From the NCBI GenBank assembly GCA_029781095.1, contig JAKOXM010000109.1, positions 1 through 35,100 on the forward strand: DNA of 35,100 nucleotides, in the 5' to 3' direction. The stretch comes from Bacteroidota bacterium. GTDB taxonomy: Bacteria > Bacteroidota > Bacteroidia > Chitinophagales > Saprospiraceae. Both the position numbers and the translations under genes were made by a program. This document shows positions 7,020 through 14,342 of this stretch, in pieces. Within the stretch, counting starts at the first letter, position 1, and every line of letters starts with the position of its first letter. The notes under the pieces were generated by a model. The model made no database searches and was not told where the DNA came from. It worked only from the letters and a program-made list of their open reading frames with translations.

Positions 7020-7604
7020 ATGAAAACAAAATTCGTTCTGGCCCTTGGCATCGCAGCCGCTACGCTTTGGCTGACCAATTGCCAAAAACAGGAATCCCCC
7101 AAACCGGCAAACCCCGGAACGGCGACAGTCACCGTCGATCCTGTAAAACGCGGAGAATACCTCGTAGGCATGATTGGCTGCGATGACTGCCACACGCCCA
7201 AAATAATGACACCGCAAGGCCCCGAGCCCGATATGTCCCGCCGTTTCATGGGGCACCCGGCAGATGAACCGTTTACCAACACCGATAAGAAAGGTCTCAT
7301 CGGCGAGCAGCATGTGGCAGTTTTCAGCCCCGGACTCACGGCCATTGCCGGCCCCTGGGGCGTGTCGTACGCCGCCAACCTGACACCCGACGACACAGGT
7401 ATCGGCGCCTGGACGGAATCGCAATTTTTCAAAGCCATTCGGGAGGGGAAATCGAAAGGCATGGACGGGACCCGTCCCTTGCTGCCACCCATGCCCTGGC
7501 CGGCGTACCGCAACATGTCCGATGATGACTTGAAAGCCGTTTTTGCCTATCTGAAATCGGTGAAACCCATCAAAAACGTAGTCCCCAATCCGGTAGCACC
7601 GTAA
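7020..7604 (+). CDS. Monoheme cytochrome c lipoprotein
   Basis: A 194-residue protein with a lipoprotein signal (LTNC, Cys21) and one heme-binding site, CDDCH at 54-58. The likely axial Met is Met158 in LPPMPWPAY, followed by the MSDDDLKAVFAYLKSV helix typical of class I cytochromes c. It should be tethered to a membrane by lipid and carry electrons in the periplasm. The sequence around the heme (GEYLVGMIGCDDCHTP) resembles cytochrome subunits of periplasmic dehydrogenases, but none is encoded nearby. The neighbours downstream are a possible 34-residue membrane peptide and a secreted protein of unknown function, all in the same orientation with short gaps. Confidence 0.88.
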   Translation: MKTKFVLALGIAAATLWLTNCQKQESPKPANPGTATVTVDPVKRGEYLVGMIGCDDCHTPKIMTPQGPEPDMSRRFMGHPADEPFTNTDKKGLIGEQHVAVFSPGLTAIAGPWGVSYAANLTPDDTGIGAWTESQFFKAIREGKSKGMDGTRPLLPPMPWPAYRNMSDDDLKAVFAYLKSVKPIKNVVPNPVAP

Positions 7605-7636
7605 TAATCAAGTTCAACCGTAAAAATTAAATCAAA

Positions 7637-7741
7637 ATGGACGTCCTGAAGATAATGCTGCTGTGTGTGGCCGTACTGGTAAGTATCGCAGGGATACGCA
7701 CCGTTATCGGAGCGCTTTCTTTGAACCGGCGGATCAGATAG
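7637..7741 (+). CDS. Possible 34-residue single-span membrane peptide
   Basis: An ATG at 7637 opens a frame of 34 codons ending in TAG at 7739-7741. It encodes one hydrophobic helix (ILLCVAVLVSIAGI-like core, residues 6-28) and a basic end (LNRRIR), which would predict a small inner-membrane peptide. It is preceded by the A-rich leader (AATTAAATCAAA) typical of real starts here and lies 32 bp after the cytochrome c gene, in the same operon-like run. There is no homology evidence. Small membrane peptides are known to accompany respiratory complexes, and such a role here is speculation. Confidence 0.45.
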   Translation: MDVLKIMLLCVAVLVSIAGIRTVIGALSLNRRIR

Positions 7742-7797
7742 TTCTGCCTCCTTTTTGCCCCAAAAAACCTTCTAAAAAATTAAGCTTTGAAAAAATT

Positions 7798-8802
7798 ATG
7801 AAAAAACAAATCATCGGCGGCCTGGCCGCCCTCGTCCTCCTTATTGCCCGGCTCGGCGCCCAGCCCGTCTCCAAAACCGACATCGTCGCTTTGCTCGACG
7901 AATTGGCCGGACCACCTGCCTCCGTCGAACAGGCTTTCGAGCGCAGTTATCCCGGAGCGGATGATATTGCCGATATCAAGGCATTTTACAGCCCCTGGAT
8001 CGCAAAACTGGAACGGGCAAACAATGAACTGGAGACCGCATCCCGGAATTTTTACACCCAAAACCCTATGGGCGCCCCGCAACCCGCGCGGCAAAACTCC
8101 CGGGTATCGCCGGAGCAGCGTTCGGCTATGGACGCCGCCACGGCCGAACTGATGCAAAAAATGACCAGCGACCCTGCTTTCGCCCAAAAATTTGCGGCCA
8201 TGTCCGAAGCCGAACAGCAGGCCTATATCACCAAATTGTTAGCAGACAAAGGCTTGAAGCCCGCGACAGGCCGGCGAAATACACCGGAAAACCTGCCGGC
8301 AGGAAGCGATGTGGACTGGTTCGGTTTGTCCAACGAACTGACACAGAATGCGATGGAGATACACCAGTGGGATGCATATGTGCAATTTCAACAGAAGTAT
8401 GCGGACGGGCACAGGGCTATCGATGAATGGGCGGGTGCTGAAATCAAAAAACTGCCCACGTTCGTATTTGGCGAATATGGCCGCGACCACGACCCGGAGC
8501 AGGTGAAAGGCGTAAAAAAACAGGCGGCTTCCAAACACCGCGACCTGGCAGAACAGATGCTCAAAGAATCGATGGAACTGTTCGAACAGGAGCGTCAGCG
8601 CGTTCGCACCCGGATAATGCCGTTAAATGATGCTCTGAAGAAGGTATCCTATGGTGAAAATTATTCGTTCGGTATGCATTACCAATTGGTACTCGGAGCA
8701 CAGATGATTGCCTTTGGCGAGTTAAATGCGCTCCAGCAAAACGCAGCCGATATTACCACAGAGGCCGCAAAATGGGAGGATGCCTGGCGTAACCTGCGCT
8801 GA
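7798..8802 (+). CDS. Secreted helical protein of unknown function
   Basis: A 334-residue protein that I do not recognise. A signal peptide covers about residues 1-20 (KKQIIGGLAALVLLIARLGAQ). The mature part is rich in Ala, Gln, Glu and Lys and looks mostly alpha-helical, with probable coiled-coil stretches around 50-75, 105-160 and 225-265. There is no lipobox, no heme motif and no membrane span after the signal. The frame is open from 7663, but the upstream 45 codons overlap the small peptide frame and have no signal sequence, so the start is placed at 7798 after an A-rich leader. The position behind the cytochrome c lipoprotein gene suggests a periplasmic or cell-surface partner role, which is inference only. 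Confidence 0.7.
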   Translation: MKKQIIGGLAALVLLIARLGAQPVSKTDIVALLDELAGPPASVEQAFERSYPGADDIADIKAFYSPWIAKLERANNELETASRNFYTQNPMGAPQPARQNSRVSPEQRSAMDAATAELMQKMTSDPAFAQKFAAMSEAEQQAYITKLLADKGLKPATGRRNTPENLPAGSDVDWFGLSNELTQNAMEIHQWDAYVQFQQKYADGHRAIDEWAGAEIKKLPTFVFGEYGRDHDPEQVKGVKKQAASKHRDLAEQMLKESMELFEQERQRVRTRIMPLNDALKKVSYGENYSFGMHYQLVLGAQMIAFGELNALQQNAADITTEAAKWEDAWRNLR

Positions 8803-9062
8803 ACAGGTGGTCGATCCGCATATGGCCTGCTCAGGATATATGACTATCCACTGGTTGGGCCTTGCCGATTGCTCAACAGGCGTGTTTATACCGGAATAAG
8901 CCGTATACATTTGTCCTGCAATATCGCAGCGGGCTGTTACAGTCCAATCATTTAATATGCTTGACGGACCCCGATACCATACCCGGAACACAAGGTGCCA
9001 ACCCGGGACGGAGACACTTATTTTCCTGAAAAACAATTGTTTAACAATCAAATGAAAGATAT

Positions 9063-9713
9063 ATGATCACCTTGTTTTTGATCGGACCGGCCGTCCGGAA
9101 ATCGATACCCCCGACACCTTCCCCGGTAAAAACCACCCTTCTCCCGAAAGACGAAAAAGAGTTGCTTGCCGAAGCGCTGAAAGGCAACCAGGTTGCATAC
9201 AATGTGCTCGTAAAACGCTACCGGAAAATGGTGTTTTCAATCGCCATGGGTATTACCGATTGCCGGGAAGACGCCGAAGAGGCTACCCAGGATACTTTCC
9301 TGAAAGCATTCCGTTATTTGCCGACCTATCGGGGCGAAAGCAGTTTCAAAACCTGGTTGTACCGCGTTGCGCGCACCACGGCGCTCGACTACGGGCGTCG
9401 CAAACGGATCGCCAGTGTTTCGCATGATGCTCCCGGATCGCCTGCCATGCATATACAGGAGCCGGGCAGCAACAGCCTGCAGGTTCTGATGCGCAACGAG
9501 CGGACCGAATCGATTAAAAAAGCAATGGGTATGCTTTCCACAGCAGATGAAGCGGCCTTGCAATTATTCTATTTCCACGATCAAAGCATAGAGGAGATCA
9601 GCTCGACTATGGGCTGGACGACAAGTAACACCAAAAGCCGCCTCAGCAGGGCGCGTCAAAGGCTGCGCGCGGTACTGGGTGATGCATTTGTTGCAGAAAC
9701 CGTGCAGGTTTAG
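9063..9713 (+). CDS. ECF-type RNA polymerase sigma factor
   Basis: A 216-residue sigma-70 family protein of the extracytoplasmic-function group. Region 2 spans about residues 45-117, with the core-binding segment CREDAEEATQDTFLKAFR and the -10-recognition part SSFKTWLYRVARTTALDYGRRK. Region 4 spans about 155-207, with the helix-turn-helix SIEEISSTMGWTTSNTKSRLSRAR. The first 30 residues are proline-rich and unusual, so the true start may be further in. There is no anti-sigma gene next to it: the neighbour at 9726 is on the opposite strand, 12 bp away tail to tail. The 260 bp upstream contain no other gene. Confidence 0.88.
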   Translation: MITLFLIGPAVRKSIPPTPSPVKTTLLPKDEKELLAEALKGNQVAYNVLVKRYRKMVFSIAMGITDCREDAEEATQDTFLKAFRYLPTYRGESSFKTWLYRVARTTALDYGRRKRIASVSHDAPGSPAMHIQEPGSNSLQVLMRNERTESIKKAMGMLSTADEAALQLFYFHDQSIEEISSTMGWTTSNTKSRLSRARQRLRAVLGDAFVAETVQV

Positions 9714-9725
9714 AGGCGGCCTTTT

Positions 9726-10646
9726 TTACAGCCCTGAAAAATGCAACGCCAGTTCATGACCGGCGTTTACGTGACGCTCTTGTTGTTCTGCCTGTGCCGG
9801 TATCTGACCGGTGCAGGCAAAACCGAGAATCGCGCGGGTGATATCCGGTGTGCCGAGGTGGTGACCGCCACCCTCCGGACTGTACAAGCGGCTGCCAGGC
9901 CAAAAATCGTGGTATCGGCGCGCTTCTTTGTAAGGCGTGACGGGATCGCCCGGGCTGTGAACCAATAACCCTTCGATATGGGGCAGGTTTGCCGTCATCA
10001 TGGCAAAGTCAAAATGCTCGAGCGGCTGCCCGGACCATTGTTCAAACCGGCGCACCATCCGCCAGTACAGTGAGGGCCACAGCCCGAATGCCTTGCCAAA
10101 CTCGCCGAATACGCGCGGCGCATAACTGAATGATGCCATGATGACCAGCCGGCGCGGGTGCATCCTTTCCGGCAGTCCTTGCAAAGCGTACACGCTGCTG
10201 GTTCCTCCAAAGGAATGCCCGATTATCGCTTCGGCAGGTCCGTAAATTTCCAGCAGCCCCCGGATAATGGCCGCGTTCACCGGGATATTCAGCTGCCCTG
10301 ACGGGGCCATACCATGTCCGGGCGGGTCGAAAGCGATCACACGGTAGCCTGCCGATACGAGCTCCGGAACAAAATGGCGCCAGCGACCCGCGTTGTAACC
10401 CCAGCCGTAGCTCAGCAATACAAGCGGCGCATTTTCTGCTCCCCAGTGATATTCCATGATCGATTGCCCCGCCACGACCTGACTTTTTTGAACGGCCGTA
10501 TCGAGAAATGCGCGTTCTTTTTCCCGGATAGCGGGTCTGGGCGGCGTGGAAAACAAACTGATGGTGGCTTTTACCGCGGGACCGGGTGCTGCAAGGGACC
10601 ACAGATTCAGGCCTAAACCGATAGATTTTGTGATGATTTGTCTCAT
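9726..10646 (-). CDS. Alpha/beta hydrolase
   Basis: A 306-residue alpha/beta hydrolase. The nucleophile elbow is G143-H-S145-F-G (IIGHSFGGTS). The oxyanion-hole strand is LLSYGWGYNAGRW near 78-89, and VIAFDPPGHGMA near 103-114 is a family landmark. The probable acid and base are Asp234 (HSPGDPVTPY) and His262 or His263 (GGGHHLGTPD). The N-terminal hydrophobic segment (residues 6-30) could anchor the protein, but it is not a clean signal peptide. Its ATG overlaps the TGA of the TetR gene by 4 bp (ATGA), so the two are translationally coupled, and the hydrolase is likely repressed by that TetR protein. Substrate unknown; ester or lactone hydrolysis is typical. Confidence 0.88.
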   Translation of the reverse strand: MRQIITKSIGLGLNLWSLAAPGPAVKATISLFSTPPRPAIREKERAFLDTAVQKSQVVAGQSIMEYHWGAENAPLVLLSYGWGYNAGRWRHFVPELVSAGYRVIAFDPPGHGMAPSGQLNIPVNAAIIRGLLEIYGPAEAIIGHSFGGTSSVYALQGLPERMHPRRLVIMASFSYAPRVFGEFGKAFGLWPSLYWRMVRRFEQWSGQPLEHFDFAMMTANLPHIEGLLVHSPGDPVTPYKEARRYHDFWPGSRLYSPEGGGHHLGTPDITRAILGFACTGQIPAQAEQQERHVNAGHELALHFSGL

Positions 10647-11212
10647 TTTATTAATTTTTTTGCGCCGAACAGCGACACGGCTCTTGCCACAAACCCTTCA
10701 AGGTGCTGTTCGTCACCCGTGAGTTTGTACATCGTCACGGAGCCTTCATATTCAAGCAAAAGACGGTAAGATGTTTCCGCCGCAGTTTCAGGCGGCATAA
10801 TGGCTGTGAGGATATTGGACACTGTAGCCCGCCATTCTTCAAAAACCGCCTGTATCGGTGCATTGAACAGCCCTTCCCGGCCTGTTTCCAGCGCAGTGTT
10901 GGCAAAAAAGCATCCGCGCCGGTCTGTCTTGGCCAGGCGGTTTTGGCGCCGGAGCAGTTTTTCAAGCCGTTGTTCGGGCGGCAGATTTTCCTGTGCAACG
11001 GAAAACACGTATTTACGGAGTTCTTCCCGGGCATACTCCACCACCGCCAGCATCAGTAATTCCTTGGAAAGATAGTGGTGCATGAGGCCGGATTTGCCCA
11101 GTCCCGTGGCGTCAGCAAGCATTTTAATGGAAGTGCCGTAATACCCGTGCCGGTTGAAAACCTCCCAGCAATGGCGGAGCAGTTCCTCTTTTTCGATTTT
11201 TTTAACTGGCAT
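10643..11212 (-). CDS. TetR/AcrR-family transcriptional repressor
   Basis: A 189-residue regulator. The N-terminal helix-turn-helix is at residues 5-50: ELLRHCWEVFNRHGYYGTSI, then a recognition region ending ATGLGKSGLMHHYLSKELL. The C-terminal helical ligand domain contains the DRRGCFFANTALE motif common to the TetR_C 16-like group. The frame opens further upstream to 11395, but a -7 box and palindrome lie at 11216-11240, so the start is the ATG at 11212. It forms a two-gene operon with the hydrolase and diverges from the SDR gene. It probably represses its own promoter and possibly that of the SDR gene. The ligand may be the hydrolase substrate or product. Confidence 0.9.
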   Translation of the reverse strand: MPVKKIEKEELLRHCWEVFNRHGYYGTSIKMLADATGLGKSGLMHHYLSKELLMLAVVEYAREELRKYVFSVAQENLPPEQRLEKLLRRQNRLAKTDRRGCFFANTALETGREGLFNAPIQAVFEEWRATVSNILTAIMPPETAAETSYRLLLEYEGSVTMYKLTGDEQHLEGFVARAVSLFGAKKLIK

Positions 11213-11215
11213 TAT

Positions 11216-11240
11216 ACCGAACGTTCGTACGGCAAAAGTA
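11216..11240 (-). promoter_or_regulatory. tetR promoter with overlapping operator palindrome
   Basis: On the minus strand TACTTTTG (11240-11233) fits the TAnnTTTG -7 consensus. A TTG lies 21 bases upstream of it. Immediately downstream is a palindromic region containing CGAACGTTCG (11218-11227) within ACCGAACGTTCGTACGG, ending four bases before the tetR start codon at 11212. Such a site over the transcription start is typical of TetR autorepression. Confidence 0.6.
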
Positions 11241-11345
11241 CGCCGGGAGTCTGCTCTTCTGCAAGTATTTGCAAAAATATTTTTCCGGAACAACCGGAAA
11301 TAAAGAGCGCCGCTGGTTTTTCTTCCGGTATAAAGATTGCCAAAA

Positions 11346-11378
11346 TTGCTCCCGCAGGCGGCCATATCCGTAGTTTCG
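11346..11378 (+). promoter_or_regulatory. Promoter of the SDR gene
   Basis: TTG at 11346-11348 and TAGTTTCG at 11371-11378, separated by 22 bp, resemble the Bacteroidota -33/-7 pair with one mismatch in the -7 box. The start codon at 11398 gives a leader of roughly a dozen bases. Confidence 0.5.
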
Positions 11379-11397
11379 CGCCTGAAAATCAACAAAC

Positions 11398-12183
11398 ATG
11401 AATCTCTCCCTTTCCGGAAAAAACGCCCTCGTCGGCGGCGGCAGCGCGGGTATCGGCCGTGCCGTAGCCCTCGAACTCGCCGCCCTTGGAGCCAATGTTA
11501 CGCTGCTCGCCCGCACTGAAAGCAGCCTTCAGGAGGCCCTCGCTTTGCTCGATACTTCGCACGGACAGCGGCACCACTACCTGGTGGCCGACCTGACCGA
11601 TTCGGATGCCCTGCTCGAAAAGGTGCGCGCCTTGCTGACGCGGCATCCCGTCCATATTCTCGTCAACAATACCGGGGGACCGCCCGCAGGGCCTATTGTG
11701 GAAGCCGCCGGCGAGGCATTCCTGCGCGCATATCACAACCATCTGATTTGCAATCAATTGCTGGCTCAGGCTGTGCTTCCGGGCATGAAAGGCGCCGGTT
11801 TCGGGCGTATCATCAATATCATCAGTACCTCGGTGAAGGAGCCGCTGGACAACCTCGGCGTATCCAATTCCACGCGCTGGGCGGTGGCCGGCTGGGCCAA
11901 GACCTGGGCCAATGAAGTCGGGCAGTTCGGTATTACGGTAAACAATGTATTGCCTGGTTATACCCGCACCGGTCGCCTCGAGGAAATAATCGGGAAGCGG
12001 GCTGCGGCGACCGGTTCTGCCCGGGAGATTGTGGAAGAACAGTTTAAAAATCACGTCCCCGCCCGGCGTTTTGCGGAGCCCTCCGAAATAGCCGCCGCCG
12101 CGGCGTTTCTGGCAAGTCCGGCTGCGGCGTATATCAACGGGATCAATTTGCCGGTGGACGGCGGTCGTACGCGGAGCCTGTAG
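11398..12183 (+). CDS. SDR-family protein lacking the catalytic Tyr and Lys
   Basis: A 261-residue short-chain dehydrogenase/reductase fold protein. The nucleotide-binding loop is GGGSAGIG at 13-20, and NNTGGPP (90-96) corresponds to the NAG segment. The catalytic region is atypical. Ser143 or Ser145 is present (IISTSVKEP), but the YxxxK positions are Ser156 and Arg160 (GVSNSTRWAVAGWAKTWA). The C-terminal PVDGGRTRSL end is conserved. This fits the known subgroup of beta-ketoacyl-ACP-reductase-like SDRs without the canonical tetrad, so reductase activity should not be assumed. It is transcribed divergently from the TetR-hydrolase operon and may share its control. A hairpin follows the stop codon. 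Confidence 0.88.
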   Translation: MNLSLSGKNALVGGGSAGIGRAVALELAALGANVTLLARTESSLQEALALLDTSHGQRHHYLVADLTDSDALLEKVRALLTRHPVHILVNNTGGPPAGPIVEAAGEAFLRAYHNHLICNQLLAQAVLPGMKGAGFGRIINIISTSVKEPLDNLGVSNSTRWAVAGWAKTWANEVGQFGITVNNVLPGYTRTGRLEEIIGKRAAATGSAREIVEEQFKNHVPARRFAEPSEIAAAAAFLASPAAAYINGINLPVDGGRTRSL

Positions 12184-12189
12184 CGGGGC

Positions 12190-12218
12190 AAAAAAAAAGC
12201 CGCTTTTGGGAAAGCGGC
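12190..12218 (-). terminator. Rho-independent terminator of the sigma factor gene
   Basis: On the minus strand a perfect 8-bp stem (GCCGCTTT / AAAGCGGC, at 12218-12211 and 12206-12199) with a 4-base loop is followed by nine T (12198-12190). It lies 42 bases beyond the stop of the gene ending at 12261. On the plus strand it directly follows the SDR stop but lacks a T tract there. Confidence 0.8.
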
Positions 12219-12260
12219 CTTCGTGCCATCGGCACTGATAATGACAGGTTTTTAAACTCT

Positions 12261-12779
12261 TTAATTCGGGTGAAACCCGTAATTGGACAAAATCTTTTCT
12301 TTCAACTCTTTGCGGGCAAAGAAGATGCGACTCTTCACGGTACCAAGCGGCAACTGGAGTTCGTCGGCGATTTCCTGGTACTTGAATCCCTCGAAATGCA
12401 TCACAAACGGTACGCGTATGCTGTCGTCAAGGGCAGAAACCATCGCATTCAACTCTTTCAGCATGATACCGCCTTCGGCAGCGTTGCTGGTGGAATGGTT
12501 GCCTGAGTTAAGGTAATATTGGTTGTCGGTCGTATCAAGAATCGTATTGGCTTTGACCTTTTTGCGATAGTTATTTATGAAGATGTTCTTCATAATAGTA
12601 AACATCCACGCCTTGAAGTTCGTGCCCGGTTGAAACTTGTCGCGATTGAATAACGCGCGATACGCCGTCTCCTGATACAGGTCTTTCGCATCCTCCATGT
12701 TCTTCGTCAGGTTGTAGGCGAAGGAGTGGAGCAACGTTGTTAAACCGTTCAGTTTACTATTGAATTCCATGCTGGTCAT
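12261..12779 (-). CDS. ECF-type RNA polymerase sigma factor
   Basis: A 172-residue sigma factor. Region 2 covers about residues 10-75, with KNMEDAKDLYQETAYRALFN and the promoter-opening part NFKAWMFTIMKNIFINNYRKK. Region 4 covers about 110-165, with VPFVMHFEGFKYQEIADEL and the recognition helix GTVKSRIFFARKEL. The sequence is of a type widely conserved in Bacteroidota that often occurs without an adjacent anti-sigma gene, as here. The ATG at 12770 (MEFNSKL) is an alternative start. It has its own promoter (12812-12842) in an AT-rich region and its own terminator. Nucleotide composition upstream is clearly more AT-rich than elsewhere in the window. Confidence 0.92.
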   Translation of the reverse strand: MTSMEFNSKLNGLTTLLHSFAYNLTKNMEDAKDLYQETAYRALFNRDKFQPGTNFKAWMFTIMKNIFINNYRKKVKANTILDTTDNQYYLNSGNHSTSNAAEGGIMLKELNAMVSALDDSIRVPFVMHFEGFKYQEIADELQLPLGTVKSRIFFARKELKEKILSNYGFHPN

Positions 12780-12811
12780 GGTGTGCCTCCTTGTTTGTTA
12801 GTTTGATGGCT

Positions 12812-12842
12812 CAAAAGTACAATTTTTGTTGAACAACTTCAA
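12812..12842 (-). promoter_or_regulatory. Promoter of the sigma factor gene
   Basis: On the minus strand TACTTTTG (12819-12812) matches the -7 consensus, and TTTTG lies upstream with a 20-base spacer. The start codon at 12779 gives a leader of about 25-30 bases. A small GTTG-AA-CAAC palindrome (12828-12837) lies inside the spacer and could be a regulatory site. Confidence 0.65.
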
Positions 12843-13102
12843 AATTTTTCTTCAACAAATATTTGTCGGCAATTGACATATTTTGATGTCTTAACACCAA
12901 ATTTAGATTTAAATAATTGATAAACAATGTTTTATTTTATTTTGAAAAGTTCTACGGTAAATTTAACTTTCAAAAAAAATTGAAAAAATTACACTGTTTT
13001 AACAATTTAACCGCCCACCGGGCGGGGCAACGGGCGCATATTCAAACCGACCGGTGCAAGGTTTCGGCCAGGTAACCCCGTCGTTGCGGTCCTTCGCACT
13101 TT
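12843..13102. other. AT-rich intergenic stretch and a GC-rich palindrome
   Basis: 12843-13010 is strongly AT-rich with poly-A and poly-T runs, and no open frame is convincing. At 13011-13025 a palindrome CCGCCC-ACC-GGGCGG marks an abrupt change to GC-rich sequence; it resembles the palindrome at 6301-6315. No gene is called here. Confidence 0.4.
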
Positions 13103-13161
13103 TGAACAAAAGTTGAACACGTTCTGAACTACTTTCTGAACCGGTCCGGGCTACACCTTTG
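13103..13161 (+). promoter_or_regulatory. Four helically phased TGAAC repeats upstream of a -7 box
   Basis: TGAAC begins at 13103, 13114, 13125 and 13137, that is at intervals of 11, 11 and 12 bp, placing all copies on one face of the helix. Each copy is preceded by a pyrimidine. A CACCTTTG box follows at 13154-13161, then a leader of about 150 bases to the cytochrome gene at 13315. The array is a strong candidate for cooperative binding of an activator. The complement (GTTCA) is loosely like LytTR-type sites, but the regulator is unknown. Confidence 0.55.
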
Positions 13162-13314
13162 CATTGTTTTACGATCTCTGGCGTAAACGGAAAAATAACA
13201 TTGATCCCCCGCCGTCCTTCCGGCGCGGGTTCATATCAAGATGCGTGCGTCGCAGAATAAGATGCCTGAAACACCCCTGTTTGCATTTCATTACCAAATA
13301 TTCTATAAATCAAT

Positions 13315-14289
13315 ATGAAACACTTTCTCAAGATCATCGCTTATCTCATTGCAATCATCATTTTGATCACCGGCACTGGAGCGGCTTACATCAGTATAAA
13401 GGGCGTACCGAATTACAAGGCCGAGATACCTCCTGATATCCTCCGCCTGAAAGTAAAGCCAGACAGTGTCCGGATTGCCCGGGGGGCAAGGATTGCCACA
13501 CTCCTGTGCAACGAATGTCATAAAGGCGCAGACGGGAAACTCACCGGACGCGAACTGAAGGACGTCCCGAAGGTTTTCGGGTCGGCGGCTTCTTATAACA
13601 TCACCCACGACCCCGATCACGGTATCGGGAAATGGACAGATGGCGAACTCTACTATTTTCTCCGGACGGGCATACGCACGAACGGCAGCTGGGCGCCGCC
13701 GTTTATGCCCAAATTCCCGCTCATGGCCGACGAAGACTTGTATTCGATCATTGCGTGGCTGCGTTCCGACGACCCGTCGCTGCTTGCCGACAGCAGGGAA
13801 TACCCGCCGAACAACTACAACTTTTTTGTAAAATTTCTCGCCAATGTGGCAGTTTTTCCGCCGCCGCTGCCTCGCGGGCCGATCACCATACCCGACACCG
13901 CCAATCAGGTGGCATTCGGAAAATACATAGCCGATGGCCTTTGTGCCTGTTATTCCTGCCACTCGGCAGATTTTGCCAAACAGGATGTCTTGTTTCCGGA
14001 AAAAAGCCTCGGCTATTACGGCGGCGGCAACCCCATGCTGAATCTCGAAGGTGAAATTGTGCCGACTGCCAACATCACCCCGGACAAGGAAACGGGAATC
14101 GGAAACTGGACGCAGCAACAATTTTATGAGGCAGTGAAGTACGGAAAAAACCCGAAAGGCGGCCCGTTGTACTACCCGATGTTTCCACACACCACTTTGA
14201 CGGATACTGAAGTGAGCGCAATCTGGGCTTTTATCCGGACTGTACCGCCGCTTAAAAACAAGGTGGCGAGGTATCAGCCCAAAAATTGA
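13315..14289 (+). CDS. Membrane-anchored diheme cytochrome c (paralog)
   Basis: A 324-residue protein closely related to the one encoded at 1006-1989. It has an N-terminal membrane span (about residues 6-27), heme sites CNECH at 65-69 and CYSCH at 212-216, and likely axial Met residues in PPFMPKFP (Met131) and YPMFPH. An extra cysteine (Cys210) precedes the second site, giving CACYSCH, which the paralog lacks. The role should be periplasmic electron transfer. It stands alone between a divergent sigma factor gene and gatA and has a distinct regulatory region with phased TGAAC repeats. The two copies are therefore probably expressed under different conditions. Confidence 0.88.
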   Translation: MKHFLKIIAYLIAIIILITGTGAAYISIKGVPNYKAEIPPDILRLKVKPDSVRIARGARIATLLCNECHKGADGKLTGRELKDVPKVFGSAASYNITHDPDHGIGKWTDGELYYFLRTGIRTNGSWAPPFMPKFPLMADEDLYSIIAWLRSDDPSLLADSREYPPNNYNFFVKFLANVAVFPPPLPRGPITIPDTANQVAFGKYIADGLCACYSCHSADFAKQDVLFPEKSLGYYGGGNPMLNLEGEIVPTANITPDKETGIGNWTQQQFYEAVKYGKNPKGGPLYYPMFPHTTLTDTEVSAIWAFIRTVPPLKNKVARYQPKN

Positions 14290-14330
14290 GACGAATATAA
14301 ACGGGAGGCGCGCTTTTGCCGGCCGGCGAA

Positions 14331-14338
14331 TATCTTTG
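14331..14338 (+). promoter_or_regulatory. -7 box of gatA, four bases before the start codon
   Basis: TATCTTTG matches TAnnTTTG. After CCCC the ATG follows at 14343. With the usual distance from -7 box to transcription start, the mRNA would begin at or within a base or two of the A of the ATG, hence leaderless. No well-spaced -33 TTG is seen. Confidence 0.5.
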
Positions 14339-14342
14339 CCCC

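Noticed and set aside
12223-12235. A second small hairpin (GTGCC-ATC-GGCAC) near the sigma factor terminator
   Set aside because: Short stem without a T tract; the neighbouring hairpin with nine T explains termination.
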